Below, in pieces: positions 28,325 to 38,106 of a DNA stretch of 64,000 nucleotides. The number at the start of each line of letters is the position of its first letter. Positions within the stretch are counted from its first letter, which is position 1. The stretch comes from Oxalobacteraceae bacterium UBA4003. Lineage in GTDB: Bacteria > Pseudomonadota > Gammaproteobacteria > Burkholderiales > Burkholderiaceae_D. Location: NCBI GenBank assembly GCA_002384815.1, contig DGBN01000039.1:23811-87810 (forward strand), given 5' to 3'. The position numbers were made by a program, and so were the translations under genes. Below the pieces are notes generated by a model, which saw nothing but the letters and a program-made list of their open reading frames with translations, did not search any database and had not been told where the DNA came from.

Positions 28325-30846
28325 TGGACGCACCGTTTATTCCGCCGCCGTGCCGGCATTATCTGGATCGCCTGTCGCTGCCGTTTGCAGTACGTGAGGG
28401 CATAGAAGCGCAACTGGCCGAGAAAGCATCGATGTCGGCGCGTGATGCAATGACGCGCTTGCATCACATCCTGGCGCAAAAAAATGCTGATGCCGACAAT
28501 CCGGCTTATGGTTCGGTCGCGGCTCGTGCGCAGCTGGCGCTGGGGCAGACGGTGGTGTGGAGCGGCCCTGACGATCTACCCGGCGATCATCCGGATGGGG
28601 GAAAAGGTCCGACGCAATTGTGCGTGGCACCGACTATCAATCGTGCGTCCATGGTGCCGCGTCCGTGGGGCGCGCTGAATCCGGTCACACGCTGGTTCCA
28701 GGCGCTGTTCGGACGTGCGCAAGCCGGGGATGCTGTTATCGAGCAGCCGGCAGAAGACAATCCGGCACGCGGCGGCATGCGGCGTCTGGTGTTGCTGTTT
28801 CTGATGCTGGGGCAAACTGCGCTGGCTACTTATTACATGAGCCGCGTGCTGCCCTACCAGGGCAAGGAATGGCTGGAGATTGCGCTGCTCGGCCTGTTTG
28901 CCTTGCTGTTCTGCTGGGTCTCGGCCGGTTTCTGGACGGCGATGACCGGCTTCATCCTGCTGGCGCGCGGCAAGGATCCTTTCCTCATTTCAAAAGCTGC
29001 CGTCGCCGGCGGTGAGATCGCAGCCAATGCCAGAACCGCCATCGTGATGCCCATCTGCAATGAAGATGTGACGCGCGTGTTTGCCGGCTTGCGTGCGACG
29101 TATGAGTCGCTTGCAAAGACAGGGCAGCTTGATCGCTTCGATTTCTTTGTGTTGAGCGATAGCGGCAACAGCGATATCTGCGCCGCAGAAGTGGCGGCGT
29201 GGGCAGCACTTTGCAAGGCAGTCGATGGCTTCGGCCGCATCTTCTATCGCCGCCGGCAACGTCGCGTACGGCGCAAGAGCGGCAACATCGATGATTTCTG
29301 CCGTCGCTGGGGTAACAACTATCGCTACATGATCGTGCTGGATGCCGATAGCGTGATGAGCGGTGCCTGCCTGAGCAAACTGGTGCAGTCGATGGAGGCC
29401 AATCCGGACGCCGGCATTATTCAAACTGCACCGCGCGCGGCTGGCCGCGATACCCTGTATGCGCGCATACAGCAATTTTCCACTCGTGTGTATGGCCCTT
29501 TATTTACCGCCGGCCTGCATTACTGGCAGCTCGGCGAATCGCATTATTGGGGACATAACGCGATCATCCGTCTGAAGCCCTTCATCGAACATTGTGCACT
29601 CGCGCTGCTACCGGGCAAGGGGCCGTTTGCCGGCGAAATTCTTTCTCACGATTTCATCGAAGCGGCCTTGATGCGGCGCGCCGGCTGGAAAGTCTGGATT
29701 GCCTATGATCTGGACGGCAGTTACGAAGAGATGCCGCCGAATCTGCTGGATGAATTGAAACGCGATCGGCGCTGGTGCCAGGGCAATCTGATGAACTTCC
29801 GTCTGTTCCTGTCGCGTGGCATGCATTCGGTTCATCGCGCAGTATTCGTGACCGGCGTGATGGCTTACCTGTCGGCACCGTTGTGGTTCCTGTTCCTGAT
29901 ACTGTCGACCGGCCTGCTGGCACAACATACGTTGACCGATCCGACGTATTTCACCGAGCCGTGGCAGTTGTTTCCGAACTGGCCGCAATGGCATCCGGAA
30001 AAAGCATTGGCGCTCTTCAGTGCCACTGCGACACTGTTGTTCCTGCCGAAAATACTGAGTGCCGTTTTGATTTGCATCCAGGGTGCAACACAGTTCGGCG
30101 GCCGTATGCGTTTGCTGTTCAGCGTCCTGATCGAAATGTTTTTCTCCATGCTGCTGGCGCCAGTACGCATGCTGTTTCACACGCACTTCGTGATTGCTGC
30201 TTTCATGGGCTGGGCCTTGCGCTGGAAATCGCCGCCGCGCGAAGATGCGGAAACCAGTCCGGGCGAAGCATTTCGCCATCACGGTTTGCATACCTTGCTG
30301 GGCCTGGCCTGGGGTGGAGCGGTGTTCTGGCTGAATCCGACTTTCCTGCCCTGGTTATTGCCTATCGTCGGTTCGCTGGCGGTCGCAATTCCAATTTCGA
30401 TTTATTCGAGCAAGGTGTCTAACGGTTTGCGCTTCCGCAAGAAGAAATTGTTTTTGATTCCGGAAGAAGCAGAACCACCGGTTGAATTGCTGGCAACAGT
30501 CGCACATGTGAAGGTTGCGCCGCCACTGCCCGATTTCATTGCTGCGGTAGTCGAGCCGCGTTTCAACGGCGTAGTGTGCGCTAGCGGCAAGTTGCATCTG
30601 CGGCGTTCGCCTGCGGCACAAAAAATCAGCACAGAGTGGGTACAGACGGCCTTGTTGAGTGGACCATCTGCGCTGGCGGATGCGCAAAAGAATATTCTAT
30701 TGAGTGATCCACTCCATCTGTCGCAGCTGCATCTGGCCGTGTGGACTTCAGGGCATGCGCATCCGGACTGGCTGGCGAGATTGATGCCATCGCTACACGC
30801 GGCGGTGGATAAAGACGGCGTGCATGCATTGCATCATGCGGCGTAA
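28324..30846 (+). CDS. opgH: Glucan glucosyltransferase OpgH (MdoH)
   Basis: Inner-membrane family 2 glycosyltransferase of 840 residues (E. coli about 847) that builds and exports the periplasmic glucan backbone. Hydrophobic segments flank the cytoplasmic catalytic domain. The GT-A motifs are [35 protein letters not shown] (DxD type), [14 protein letters not shown] and the UDP-glucose site QGNLMNF preceded by RRWC (a Q-x-x-RW-type motif). The ATG at 28324 overlaps the opgG stop (TGATG), implying coupled translation. Confidence 0.94.
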   Translation: MDAPFIPPPCRHYLDRLSLPFAVREGIEAQLAEKASMSARDAMTRLHHILAQKNADADNPAYGSVAARAQLALGQTVVWSGPDDLPGDHPDGGKGPTQLCVAPTINRASMVPRPWGALNPVTRWFQALFGRAQAGDAVIEQPAEDNPARGGMRRLVLLFLMLGQTALATYYMSRVLPYQGKEWLEIALLGLFALLFCWVSAGFWTAMTGFILLARGKDPFLISKAAVAGGEIAANARTAIVMPICNEDVTRVFAGLRATYESLAKTGQLDRFDFFVLSDSGNSDICAAEVAAWAALCKAVDGFGRIFYRRRQRRVRRKSGNIDDFCRRWGNNYRYMIVLDADSVMSGACLSKLVQSMEANPDAGIIQTAPRAAGRDTLYARIQQFSTRVYGPLFTAGLHYWQLGESHYWGHNAIIRLKPFIEHCALALLPGKGPFAGEILSHDFIEAALMRRAGWKVWIAYDLDGSYEEMPPNLLDELKRDRRWCQGNLMNFRLFLSRGMHSVHRAVFVTGVMAYLSAPLWFLFLILSTGLLAQHTLTDPTYFTEPWQLFPNWPQWHPEKALALFSATATLLFLPKILSAVLICIQGATQFGGRMRLLFSVLIEMFFSMLLAPVRMLFHTHFVIAAFMGWALRWKSPPREDAETSPGEAFRHHGLHTLLGLAWGGAVFWLNPTFLPWLLPIVGSLAVAIPISIYSSKVSNGLRFRKKKLFLIPEEAEPPVELLATVAHVKVAPPLPDFIAAVVEPRFNGVVCASGKLHLRRSPAAQKISTEWVQTALLSGPSALADAQKNILLSDPLHLSQLHLAVWTSGHAHPDWLARLMPSLHAAVDKDGVHALHHAA

Positions 30847-30869
30847 AAAGCTGAGGAAAATCGCCCGGA

Positions 30870-31097
30870 TCAGATGCCGGCTCGCAGCATTTGGATGCTG
30901 AAGATAGTCAGGCCGACCATCGCGAGTGCGAGCAGCGAAACGGGGATTAATATCAGGACGAAAGCCAGACTGTGAACAACTACCTTTCGCAATGGGGAAT
31001 TGCTTTCGCCAAAGCGGCCGGCAATCTTCGCGGAGATCCGGCAAGCCAGCGGACTGATCAGATTTGCAATAAAACTGCCTATGGTTTCCAGTGACAT
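30870..31097 (-). CDS. Small hypothetical membrane protein
   Basis: A 75-residue protein from the ATG at 31097, with ribosome site AAGGAA 6 nt upstream. The N-terminal half MSLETIGSFIANLISPLACRISAKIAGRF is amphipathic; the C-terminal half is one long hydrophobic helix (VVVHSLAFVLILIPVSLLALAMVGLTIF). I do not recognise a family. It is convergent with opgH. The longer frame starting at 31178 overlaps the next gene and is less likely. Confidence 0.5.
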   Translation of the reverse strand: MSLETIGSFIANLISPLACRISAKIAGRFGESNSPLRKVVVHSLAFVLILIPVSLLALAMVGLTIFSIQMLRAGI

Positions 31098-31149
31098 TTT
31101 TTCCTTGGGTAGATGTGAGCGACGCAGTGCAAGGGATATCAAGCTACTG

Positions 31150-32052
31150 CTAAAACGACAAGCCTTGCCGGCTTTCAAACCGGCGTAACTGTCGTGAAAT
31201 CGGATCGGTGAAAGAGATGGTTTTTGCCAATAATTTCAAAGGCTGGCTGTAATCCTGTTCTGCACCCTTGTCCGGATACAGCTCGGGGTAAATGCGGTCG
31301 TTCACGATAGGTATGCCGAGTGCCGCCATGTGCGCGCGCAATTGATGCTTCTGGCCGCTAACCGGTTCCAGCTTGTAACGCGCCAAAACATCCTTTGCTT
31401 CGATCAAATCTATCCTGGTCTCCGCATTCGGTACACCTTCGACTTCTTCCATTTTCATAAAGGCAGCGCTTTCCAGCAAGCGGCTGCAATAAGTGATCGG
31501 CAAGGCCAGATCGGCGCGATACGGCGCGATGGCTTCGTATTCCTTGCTGACACTGCGTTCGCGGAACAGGGTTTGATACAGATTTCGTGTGTGCGGCTGT
31601 ATCGTGAACAACACCAGTCCGGCCGTGTCGCGATCTATGCGATGCATGGGCGCCAGCGTGTCGATGCCGAGTGAATTTTTCAGACGTACCAGCAGAGTTT
31701 CCTGCAGATAGCGGCCGGCCGGCGTTACCGGCAGGAAATGCGGCTTGTCGACGGCGACCAGATAATCATCCTGATACAACACTACTTCATCGAAGGGGAT
31801 ACGTGGTTCGGCCGGCAGGCTGCGATAGTAGTAAATCCTGCCGTGCGGCTGGTAGGGGCTGGCGACGCCCAGTACATTGCCGTGCGCATCCAGTACATCG
31901 CCGCGCTGCATGCGCAGCACCCATTCGCTGTGAGAAATGGCCGGGAATTGTTCAGTCAGAAAATCGATGATGCGCAGCCACTGTCCTGGCGGCAAGGCCG
32001 CGCTGCTGGGGCCCACGCCATTCCTGCTGGCCGGCTTGGCAAGCTTATTCAC
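31150..32052 (-). CDS. RluA-family pseudouridine synthase
   Basis: A 300-residue RNA pseudouridine synthase. The catalytic motif is MHRIDRDTAGLVLF (HRLDxxTSGL type, with the catalytic Asp). PHFLPVTPAGRYLQETLL and the conserved KLEPVSGQKHQLRAHMAALGIPIVND support the family. The RNA target is not deducible. The best start is GTG at 32052, 4 nt after the trhO stop, giving MNKLAKPASRNG. The long in-frame ORF to 32502 is only an out-of-frame reading of trhO. Coupled translation with trhO is likely. Confidence 0.85.
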   Translation of the reverse strand: MNKLAKPASRNGVGPSSAALPPGQWLRIIDFLTEQFPAISHSEWVLRMQRGDVLDAHGNVLGVASPYQPHGRIYYYRSLPAEPRIPFDEVVLYQDDYLVAVDKPHFLPVTPAGRYLQETLLVRLKNSLGIDTLAPMHRIDRDTAGLVLFTIQPHTRNLYQTLFRERSVSKEYEAIAPYRADLALPITYCSRLLESAAFMKMEEVEGVPNAETRIDLIEAKDVLARYKLEPVSGQKHQLRAHMAALGIPIVNDRIYPELYPDKGAEQDYSQPLKLLAKTISFTDPISRQLRRFESRQGLSF

Positions 32053-32056
32053 CTGT

Positions 32057-32896
32057 TCACTCGCTGTCTTCGTCCAGGCGTTTGGCGCGCTGCAAACGCC
32101 ATTCCCATTCCGGCACGCCGCCGTATACATCTTCCAGCGTGGTGCCGGTTTCCTGCAATCTGGTATCGAGTGCAATGCGATTGTCGAAGACGAAGCATTC
32201 GCCTTCCCAGTCCTTTTCCGCGTCCGGCATTTTCTCGAAATAATTAAGCACGCCGCCTTCCAGCTGATACACGGGCAGACCCATATCCAGCATCCATGCA
32301 CTGGTTTTTTCGCAGCGTATGCCGCCGGTGCAATACATGGCAACGCGCTTGCCTTCGGCTTGCCATTGCGGCACATGCTCTTCGATATATTTCGGGAAGT
32401 CGCGGAAATTATCGACGCCGGGATCGATGGCATTTCTGAATTTTCCCAGTCTGAATTCAAAGCTGTTGCGATTGTCGATGACGACCACATCGTCCTGTGC
32501 AATCAACTCGCGCCATTCTTCCGGGCTGACATCGATGCCGGTTTTGCCGATGGCATCCACTCCTTCGACACCGAGGTAAACGATTTCCGATTTCCTGTGC
32601 ACCTTCATGCGGGCAAAGGGCGCGGTATGGCATGCGCTGCGCTTGAAGGCGATATTGGAAAATTTCCCCTGGAAAAAAGGATCGTGGCGCAAGGCCTGCT
32701 CGAAGCTTGCCACAGCCGCAGCCTTGCCGGCCAGTACTCCATTGATGCCTTCGCTCGCCACTAGAATGCTGCCCAGCAAATCGTGCGTGAGTTCGCGTAA
32801 ATATGCGACGACGGCATCTGCATCGTCCAGTTGGACAAATTGGTAAAAGGCGGTGTGCAGCACGGCGTCTGCTGCGGCGGACTCGATTTGGTTCAT
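32057..32896 (-). CDS. trhO: tRNA uridine(34) hydroxylase TrhO (YceA), rhodanese type
   Basis: A 279-residue enzyme that hydroxylates the wobble uridine of some tRNAs to 5-hydroxyuridine with O2 (family knowledge). An N-terminal acylphosphatase-like region (FYQFVQLDDADAVVAYLRELTHDLLGSILVASEGINGVLAG) is followed by a rhodanese domain with active loop YCTGGIRCEKTSAWML; the catalytic Cys is the one in CTGGIRC. The length matches the family. It sits 4 nt upstream of the RluA-type gene, so the two form an RNA-modification pair. Confidence 0.9.
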   Translation of the reverse strand: MNQIESAAADAVLHTAFYQFVQLDDADAVVAYLRELTHDLLGSILVASEGINGVLAGKAAAVASFEQALRHDPFFQGKFSNIAFKRSACHTAPFARMKVHRKSEIVYLGVEGVDAIGKTGIDVSPEEWRELIAQDDVVVIDNRNSFEFRLGKFRNAIDPGVDNFRDFPKYIEEHVPQWQAEGKRVAMYCTGGIRCEKTSAWMLDMGLPVYQLEGGVLNYFEKMPDAEKDWEGECFVFDNRIALDTRLQETGTTLEDVYGGVPEWEWRLQRAKRLDEDSE

Positions 32897-33056
32897 GGGC
32901 GGAATTGTCGCAGAAGAAACGAAGGAAGTGTTCCCTCGGGCCGGAAAAGCCGGAGTGGGAGGAACTGACGGCGCCCTGGTTTTACTTGCGGGCCGTGTGC
33001 GTGATCACGCCTTGACTAAGCCGCGCATGCGATGATGTGCGAAAAAATCACATCAA

Positions 33057-34136
33057 TTAATCCGGCCTGTGCAGTTTGTCGGCTTCCTGTTTTTGCTTTC
33101 CGGAAGCGAATATATCCCATAAGGACATGAACAGGGCCGCAATTACCGGGCCGATCACGAAGCCGTTCAAGCCCAGCACGGCCATGCCGCCGACGGTGGA
33201 AATCAGTACAACGAAGTCCGGCAACTGGGTATCCTTGCCAACCAGAATCGGGCGCAGGATATTGTCGACCAGACCGATGACCAGCACGCCGAAGGCAATC
33301 AGTGTCACACCTTGCCAGAGTGCTCCCGTCACCAGGAAGTAAATCGCCACCGGTACCCAGATCAATGCCGCACCGACTGCGGGCAACAGAGAGAGGAAGG
33401 CCATCAATACCGCCCACAGCAAGGCACCTTGCACACCGAGGAACCAGAAGGCGATGCCGCCGAGGGCGCCTTGCACGGCGGCGACGATGATGTTGCCCTT
33501 GACCGTGGCGCGGATCGCGGTGGTCAGATTATTGAACAGCATGCGTTTATGTTCGGCGTTCAGCGGCGCGGCGTGCTTGATGCGGGTGGCAATCTTGTCG
33601 CCGTCGCGCAGAAGGAAGAACAGGATGTACAGCATGATGGTAAAGCTGATCAGAAAGTTGAATGTGTTCTGTCCTATGCTGATGGCTTGCTTGGTAATGA
33701 ATTCACTGCCTTGCACAACTGCGCTGGATAGTTTGTTCTGCAGGCTGCTCATGTCGGCCAGGCCGAAGCGTTCCAGCTGGTTGACGACCCATGTTGGCAG
33801 GGCGGCGATGATTTTTTGAAAAAATACACCGAAATCGAGTTGCCCCGAACGGATGTTGGTGTACAGCGCCGATGCTTCATGCACCAGGGAAATGGAAATC
33901 AGTACCAGCGGAATGATGACAACGACCAGACACATTCCCAGCGTTGCCAGCGCGGCCAGATTGCTGCGCTGATTCATCTTGATCAACAGCTTGCGATAGA
34001 AGGGTGAAAACAGTATTGCCAATACCGTAGCCCAGAATACCGCACCGTAAAACGGCAGCAGGACAACGATGAAAGCGATCGAGAAAATGATCAGCAAACC
34101 GAGGAAAGTCTTTTGTTGAATCTCTGGATAATTCAT
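33057..34136 (-). CDS. AI-2E family (PerM-like) transporter
   Basis: A 359-residue membrane protein from the ATG at 34136 (MNYPEIQQKTFLGLLIIFS). About eight hydrophobic segments follow the family pattern, with FLSLLPAVGAALIWVPVAIYFLVTGALWQGVTLIAFGVLVIGLVDNILRPILVGKDTQLPDFVVLISTVGGMAVLGLNGFVIGPVIAAL near the C-terminus. The family includes AI-2 exporters and Na+/H+ antiporters; the substrate here is unknown. It stands alone. Confidence 0.87.
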   Translation of the reverse strand: MNYPEIQQKTFLGLLIIFSIAFIVVLLPFYGAVFWATVLAILFSPFYRKLLIKMNQRSNLAALATLGMCLVVVIIPLVLISISLVHEASALYTNIRSGQLDFGVFFQKIIAALPTWVVNQLERFGLADMSSLQNKLSSAVVQGSEFITKQAISIGQNTFNFLISFTIMLYILFFLLRDGDKIATRIKHAAPLNAEHKRMLFNNLTTAIRATVKGNIIVAAVQGALGGIAFWFLGVQGALLWAVLMAFLSLLPAVGAALIWVPVAIYFLVTGALWQGVTLIAFGVLVIGLVDNILRPILVGKDTQLPDFVVLISTVGGMAVLGLNGFVIGPVIAALFMSLWDIFASGKQKQEADKLHRPD

Positions 34137-34254
34137 GGAGTGGGTGGCCGTGTGAACGGCGCGCATGATGAGGTCAGGCTATGCTACCTGAACTTGCGCA
34201 GAAAGTAAGCGTGGCCGCTCACATATGGTTGAGGGATAAGATAAAAACGCGGAC

Positions 34255-34279
34255 AAAAAAAGACCGGCCTGAGCCGGTC
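34255..34279 (-). terminator. Terminator of the OxlT-like gene
   Basis: A 7-bp GC-rich stem GACCGGC / GCCGGTC with loop CTGA, followed on the minus strand by seven T. It lies 27 nt after the stop of the MFS gene. Confidence 0.85.
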
Positions 34280-34306
34280 CTGAATATGTACAGCTGGATG
34301 AAGCGA

Positions 34307-35575
34307 TTATTTCGATTCAGCGATCGCTGGTTTGCTCATGTGCCTGGCGCGCATTGGTTTCAATACAAACCAAGCCATCAATGCCGCAGTTGCATTCAAT
34401 CCACTGGCTACCAGGAACACTGCATACCAGCCGCCGGTTACGGTTGCCAATACTGCGGACAGTGGAACCAGCAGGGATGCAGTGCCTTTGGCGGTGTACA
34501 GCAAGCCGGCATTGGCGGTTGCGAATTTGCTGCCGAAAGTATCTGCGCAAGTCGATGGGAACAGCGAGTAGATTTCACCCCATGCAAAAAACACGATACC
34601 GGTCAGGATAACGAATGCGAATGGATTGTGGCCGTAGTGGAACAGAGCCAGAATGCCGACTGCTTCGATTGCAAACGCGATGAACATGGTTGGTTCGCGA
34701 CCGATCTGATCTGAAACCCAGCCGAAGAATGGACGGGTCAAGCCGTTCAATACACGGTCGATAGCCAGAGCAAATGTCAATGCCGGCAATGTGAGGCCCA
34801 TCATGCTGACTTGAACGTCGAACACCTTGAAGTCGCGTGCGATCGAACCCAGTTGCGCAGTTGCCATCAGGCCGCCGGCTGCAACCATCACGAACATCAG
34901 GTACATGACCCAGAACACCGGTTCACGCAATACTTCGCTTGGCTTGTAATCACGTTTGGTTTGCTGAACGTTGGCAACTGCATCGCCTTTCTTGTGTTCT
35001 GGCGCACGGCTCAGGAACAGCGAAACCAGTACCACGATGATGCCCTGGCCGATACCGAAGTACAGGAACGCATCCTGGTAGCCGCGGGTAGCAATCATTG
35101 CCGAAATAGGAATGATGGTCACAGCAGAGCCAGCACCGAAACCGGCAGCGGTCAAACCCGCGGCCAGGCCACGACGGTCCGGGAACCATTTCAAGGCGTT
35201 GCCAACGCAGGTGCCGTATACGGCGCCTGCGCCTATGCCGCTGACGACAGCAGCAAAGTACAACAACGCGAGCGAATCGGCGAAGGAGTTGATGAACCAA
35301 CCCAAACCGCACAATATGCCACCGACCATGACAACCGGACGCGGGCCGAATTTATCGACGAACCAGCCTTCGATAGGCACCAGCCATGTTTCGGTCAACA
35401 CGAAGATCGTGAATGCGACTTGAATTGCAGCGCGGCTCCAGCCGTGTTTGGCAGCGATCGGATCGACGAATAATGTCCAGCCGTACTGCAAGTTTGCGAT
35501 CATCGCCATGGCGACGATCCCCAGGATCAATTGTGTCCAGCGGTATGACGCCGGACGGTTAACTGCTTCACTCAT
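34307..35575 (-). CDS. MFS transporter, oxalate:formate antiporter (OxlT) type
   Basis: A 422-residue major facilitator protein with twelve hydrophobic helices. The N-terminal part LQYGWTLFVDPIAAKHGWSRAAIQVAFTIFVLTETWLVPIEGWFVDKFGPRPVVMVGG is characteristic of the oxalate/formate antiporter group, as is GNALKWFPDRRGLAAGLTAAGFGAGSA. In Oxalobacter, OxlT exchanges oxalate for formate and yields a proton-motive force. No oxc/frc genes are in the window, so the substrate is an inference; related monocarboxylate carriers are possible. Ribosome site GAGAAGG. Confidence 0.83.
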   Translation of the reverse strand: MSEAVNRPASYRWTQLILGIVAMAMIANLQYGWTLFVDPIAAKHGWSRAAIQVAFTIFVLTETWLVPIEGWFVDKFGPRPVVMVGGILCGLGWFINSFADSLALLYFAAVVSGIGAGAVYGTCVGNALKWFPDRRGLAAGLTAAGFGAGSAVTIIPISAMIATRGYQDAFLYFGIGQGIIVVLVSLFLSRAPEHKKGDAVANVQQTKRDYKPSEVLREPVFWVMYLMFVMVAAGGLMATAQLGSIARDFKVFDVQVSMMGLTLPALTFALAIDRVLNGLTRPFFGWVSDQIGREPTMFIAFAIEAVGILALFHYGHNPFAFVILTGIVFFAWGEIYSLFPSTCADTFGSKFATANAGLLYTAKGTASLLVPLSAVLATVTGGWYAVFLVASGLNATAALMAWFVLKPMRARHMSKPAIAESK

Positions 35576-36192
35576 AATTGCCTTCTCTCAACTCTCAAGT
35601 ATGAAAATGCACGTTTGACTACCCGTGCCCTCGTTGCAATAAACAACGGATGATTCATGTCGATCATTTGCAACCATCGCTATCTGTCAGAAAAGTTTGT
35701 GACCTGTCTGAACTTGTGTGCGTGGTTCGTGTTTATTAAATTCAACGACGCTACTATCCGAGAATGGCGTGTGAGTTGCTAGGGTTTACGTTGCGAAAAT
35801 AAGGTATTCAGCTTGTGGATATCACGTATTCACGTCGCCATAAAAAATAGGAACTGTGGATACCACGTAAGATTTTTGTGGATAGTACGTAAGTTGTTAA
35901 GAATGTGTGATGAGGTCGTGTGCGCCATTTGCGCAACAGATGCATGGAAGAAAATTGCAAGGCGACAGCGATGCAAAAACCGCAGCCGGCATTGTGCTTG
36001 TATCGACTAACGTAGCGCATGAGCGGCACGGCAACAGGCGATGTGGAAAATATTTTTGTTGCAATGAAATAAATCTGTCGCATTATCGTTTACCTCGGTG
36101 TCAGCACATTGCTGTGTTGCTCGACGTAGATGGCGGGAGTGATGGAATTTTCTCTTGCCGGTTTCATTCACCTATCGAAAAGGAGTTGCAAC
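35576..36192. other. Long divergent intergenic region with direct repeats
   Basis: About 617 bp between the OxlT-like gene (-) and the secreted-protein gene (+). It holds three 15-bp direct repeats (35814-35891, listed separately) and two CTGTCwGAA repeats 20 bp apart (35684-35692, 35704-35712). The short ORFs here have no coding look. Confidence 0.6.
35814..35891 (+). repeat. Three direct repeats of TGTGGATANYACGTA
   Basis: Copies at 35814-35828 (TGTGGATATCACGTA), 35855-35869 (TGTGGATACCACGTA) and 35877-35891 (TGTGGATAGTACGTA). Starts are 41 and 22 bp apart, close to four and two helical turns. The middle copy contains the perfect dyad GTGG-ATA-CCAC. They look like binding sites for one protein. 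Confidence 0.75.
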
Positions 36193-36567
36193 ATGAAACG
36201 CTCATTGATCCTGTTTTCCGCTATCGCCACCCTGGTTCTTTCCAGCGCCAGCTTCGCGCAGACGACCCCTGTCAAAAAGGCCGACGGCATTCTCGTCACC
36301 AGCACCGGCATGACCGTGTACACCTTCGACAAGGACGTTGCAGATAGCGGTAAAAGCACCTGCAACGGCCCCTGTGCCATCAACTGGCCGCCGGTTTCCG
36401 CCAAAGATGTCAAACCTGCTGCACCGTATTCAAGTGTGACGCGCGATGACGGCTCGGCACAATTGGCCTACAAGGGCAAACCGCTATACCTGTTTGTAGC
36501 CGACAAGAAAGCCGGCGATCGCAACGGCGATAAGGTCAAGGATGTCTGGCACGTGGTCAAGGACTAA
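36193..36567 (+). CDS. Secreted repeat protein of the COG4315/Lipoprotein_15 type
   Basis: A 124-residue exported protein. The signal peptide MKRSLILFSAIATLVLSSASFA is cut before QTTP. Two repeats follow with the family pattern GMTVYTFDKD (about 40-49) and GKPLYLFVADKKAGD (about 95-109), and CNGPCAINWPP between. Such proteins occur widely as secreted proteins of unknown function. Ribosome site AAGGAG 8 nt before the ATG. The leader contains three direct repeats. Confidence 0.85.
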   Translation: MKRSLILFSAIATLVLSSASFAQTTPVKKADGILVTSTGMTVYTFDKDVADSGKSTCNGPCAINWPPVSAKDVKPAAPYSSVTRDDGSAQLAYKGKPLYLFVADKKAGDRNGDKVKDVWHVVKD

Positions 36568-36731
36568 GCGACATTGATGCAATTGCAGCTGCCCATTCGT
36601 GGAGTCAGTCATGCAGGATGAGCGCGATCGTCTGATCGCGTTCCTCCCGCGTCAGGCAGCATCAACAGCGAGCTCGCGAAGATCGCGCGATGCAATGCGG
36701 ATCGTCAGAATATTAAAATCAGGAGACAGGT

Positions 36732-37079
36732 ATGAACTACCAAGGATCATGTCACTGCGGCAAGCTCAAATTCGAGGCAGAAGGTGAAATCAGGCAAGTC
36801 CTCGAATGCAATTGTTCGTATTGCGCACGAAAAGGTTCGTTGTTGTGGTTTGTGCCACGCGCGAATTTCACCTTCCGTGCTGGTGAAAACGAATCAACTG
36901 TCTACAAGTTCAACAAGCACGTCATCGCGCATCACTTTTGCCCGACTTGCGGTTGCCAGCCATATGCCTTCGCTGCCGATCCGGCAGGAAACGAAATGGC
37001 TGCGATCAATACGCGCTGCCTGGAAGATGTCGATACTTCTGCGGTGCCGCATCAGGCTTACGACGGCAAGCACTCATAA
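36732..37079 (+). CDS. GFA-family (glutathione-dependent formaldehyde-activating) protein
   Basis: A 115-residue zinc protein of the GFA fold. Zinc ligands are in GSCHCGKLKFE (about 6-16), CNCSYCARKG (about 27-36) and FCPTCGCQPYAF (about 70-81). The founding enzyme condenses formaldehyde with glutathione, but most members have unknown substrates. Ribosome site AGGAGA. It is convergent with the pirin gene. Confidence 0.88.
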   Translation: MNYQGSCHCGKLKFEAEGEIRQVLECNCSYCARKGSLLWFVPRANFTFRAGENESTVYKFNKHVIAHHFCPTCGCQPYAFAADPAGNEMAAINTRCLEDVDTSAVPHQAYDGKHS

Positions 37080-37112
37080 AACCCGCGGGTTTGTAGCGTT
37101 GCGTAGTCTCGT

Positions 37113-38030
37113 TTAGGGATAGCCGACCGGTGTGCCGGGAATGTCTGGCATGGGAATGAATTCGGTTTCACCCGGCACGTCGGCAAAGCGTCGTTCCTTC
37201 CAGTCTTGCTTGGCCTGCTCCAGTCTATCCAGCGAGCTGGAAACAAAATTCCACATCAGGTAACGTGAACCATCCATGGGTTCGCCACCCAGCAGCATCA
37301 ACTTGGTGATTCCCGGTCCGGCACCACGCAGGGTGACGGCGGTGTTTGCTTTCAACACCAGTAATTGTCCCGCATTGAAAATGCCGTCGCGCCCCAGATC
37401 GAGCTGACCTTCGATCACATACATTGCCTGCTCGGGATACTCGGCAGGTACATCCAGCCGTGCACCAGCCTGCAGTTGCACATCGACGTAAAACAGATCG
37501 GACAAGGTCGCGACCGGCGATTTTTTCCCGAAGAAACTGCCGGCGATAATTTTTGCAGTTGCGCCATCGCCTTCGATGATCGGTAATTGATCGGCTGCCG
37601 TATGTTCAAAGGCGGGATCTATTTCTTCATGTTTCTTGGGTAACGCGACCCAGCACTGCAAGCCGTATAAGGATGAACCCTTGGTGCGCAATTCCGCGCC
37701 GGTACGTTCCGAATGCACGATGCCGCTGCCGGCCGTCATCCAGTTAACCGCACCTGCTTGTATGGTTTGAATCGAGCCTACGCTATCGCGATGTTCGATT
37801 TCGCCATCGTATAAATACGTGACGGTGGCGAGGCCTATGTGCGGATGCGGCCGCACATCCAGCCCGCGTCCGTCGATAAAAGCATGCGGACCCATTTGAT
37901 CCAGAAATACGAAAGGCCCGACCATGCGTTTTTGCGCCGTCGGCAAGGCGCGACGTACTTCAAAATTGTCGCCGAGGTCACGCGTGCGCGGGACGACAAC
38001 AACTTCCAGGGCGCTTTGGTCGGGTTCCAT
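37113..38030 (-). CDS. Pirin-family cupin protein
   Basis: A 305-residue bicupin. The N-terminal metal-site motif is RPHPHIGLATVTYLYDGEIEHRDSVG (about 60-85, with the two His and Glu), followed by WMTAGSGIVHSER. A pirin C-terminal domain has LLLGGEPMDGSRYLMWNFVSSS. Bacterial pirins include quercetin 2,3-dioxygenases and regulators; the role here is unknown. The ATG at 38030 (MEPDQSALE) is preferred over a TTG two codons upstream. Confidence 0.9.
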   Translation of the reverse strand: MEPDQSALEVVVVPRTRDLGDNFEVRRALPTAQKRMVGPFVFLDQMGPHAFIDGRGLDVRPHPHIGLATVTYLYDGEIEHRDSVGSIQTIQAGAVNWMTAGSGIVHSERTGAELRTKGSSLYGLQCWVALPKKHEEIDPAFEHTAADQLPIIEGDGATAKIIAGSFFGKKSPVATLSDLFYVDVQLQAGARLDVPAEYPEQAMYVIEGQLDLGRDGIFNAGQLLVLKANTAVTLRGAGPGITKLMLLGGEPMDGSRYLMWNFVSSSLDRLEQAKQDWKERRFADVPGETEFIPMPDIPGTPVGYP

Positions 38031-38106
38031 ATGCAACTCGCTTTCGTATTCTCGGAATCAGGGATTTGATGAGAGATAAATGTATCGCTCATCATGTGCC
38101 GGCAAC

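Noticed and set aside
31150..32502. Long form (450 aa) of the RluA-type protein
   Set aside because: The first 150 residues are an out-of-frame reading of trhO. The GTG at 32052 is the sensible start.
35907..36347. 146-aa ORF in the divergent gap
   Set aside because: It overlaps the secreted-protein gene in another frame and shows no family pattern.
36623..36640. CGCGATC-GTCT-GATCGCG hairpin after the secreted-protein gene
   Set aside because: Short stem with no T run. It might be a weak structure but is not good enough to call a terminator.
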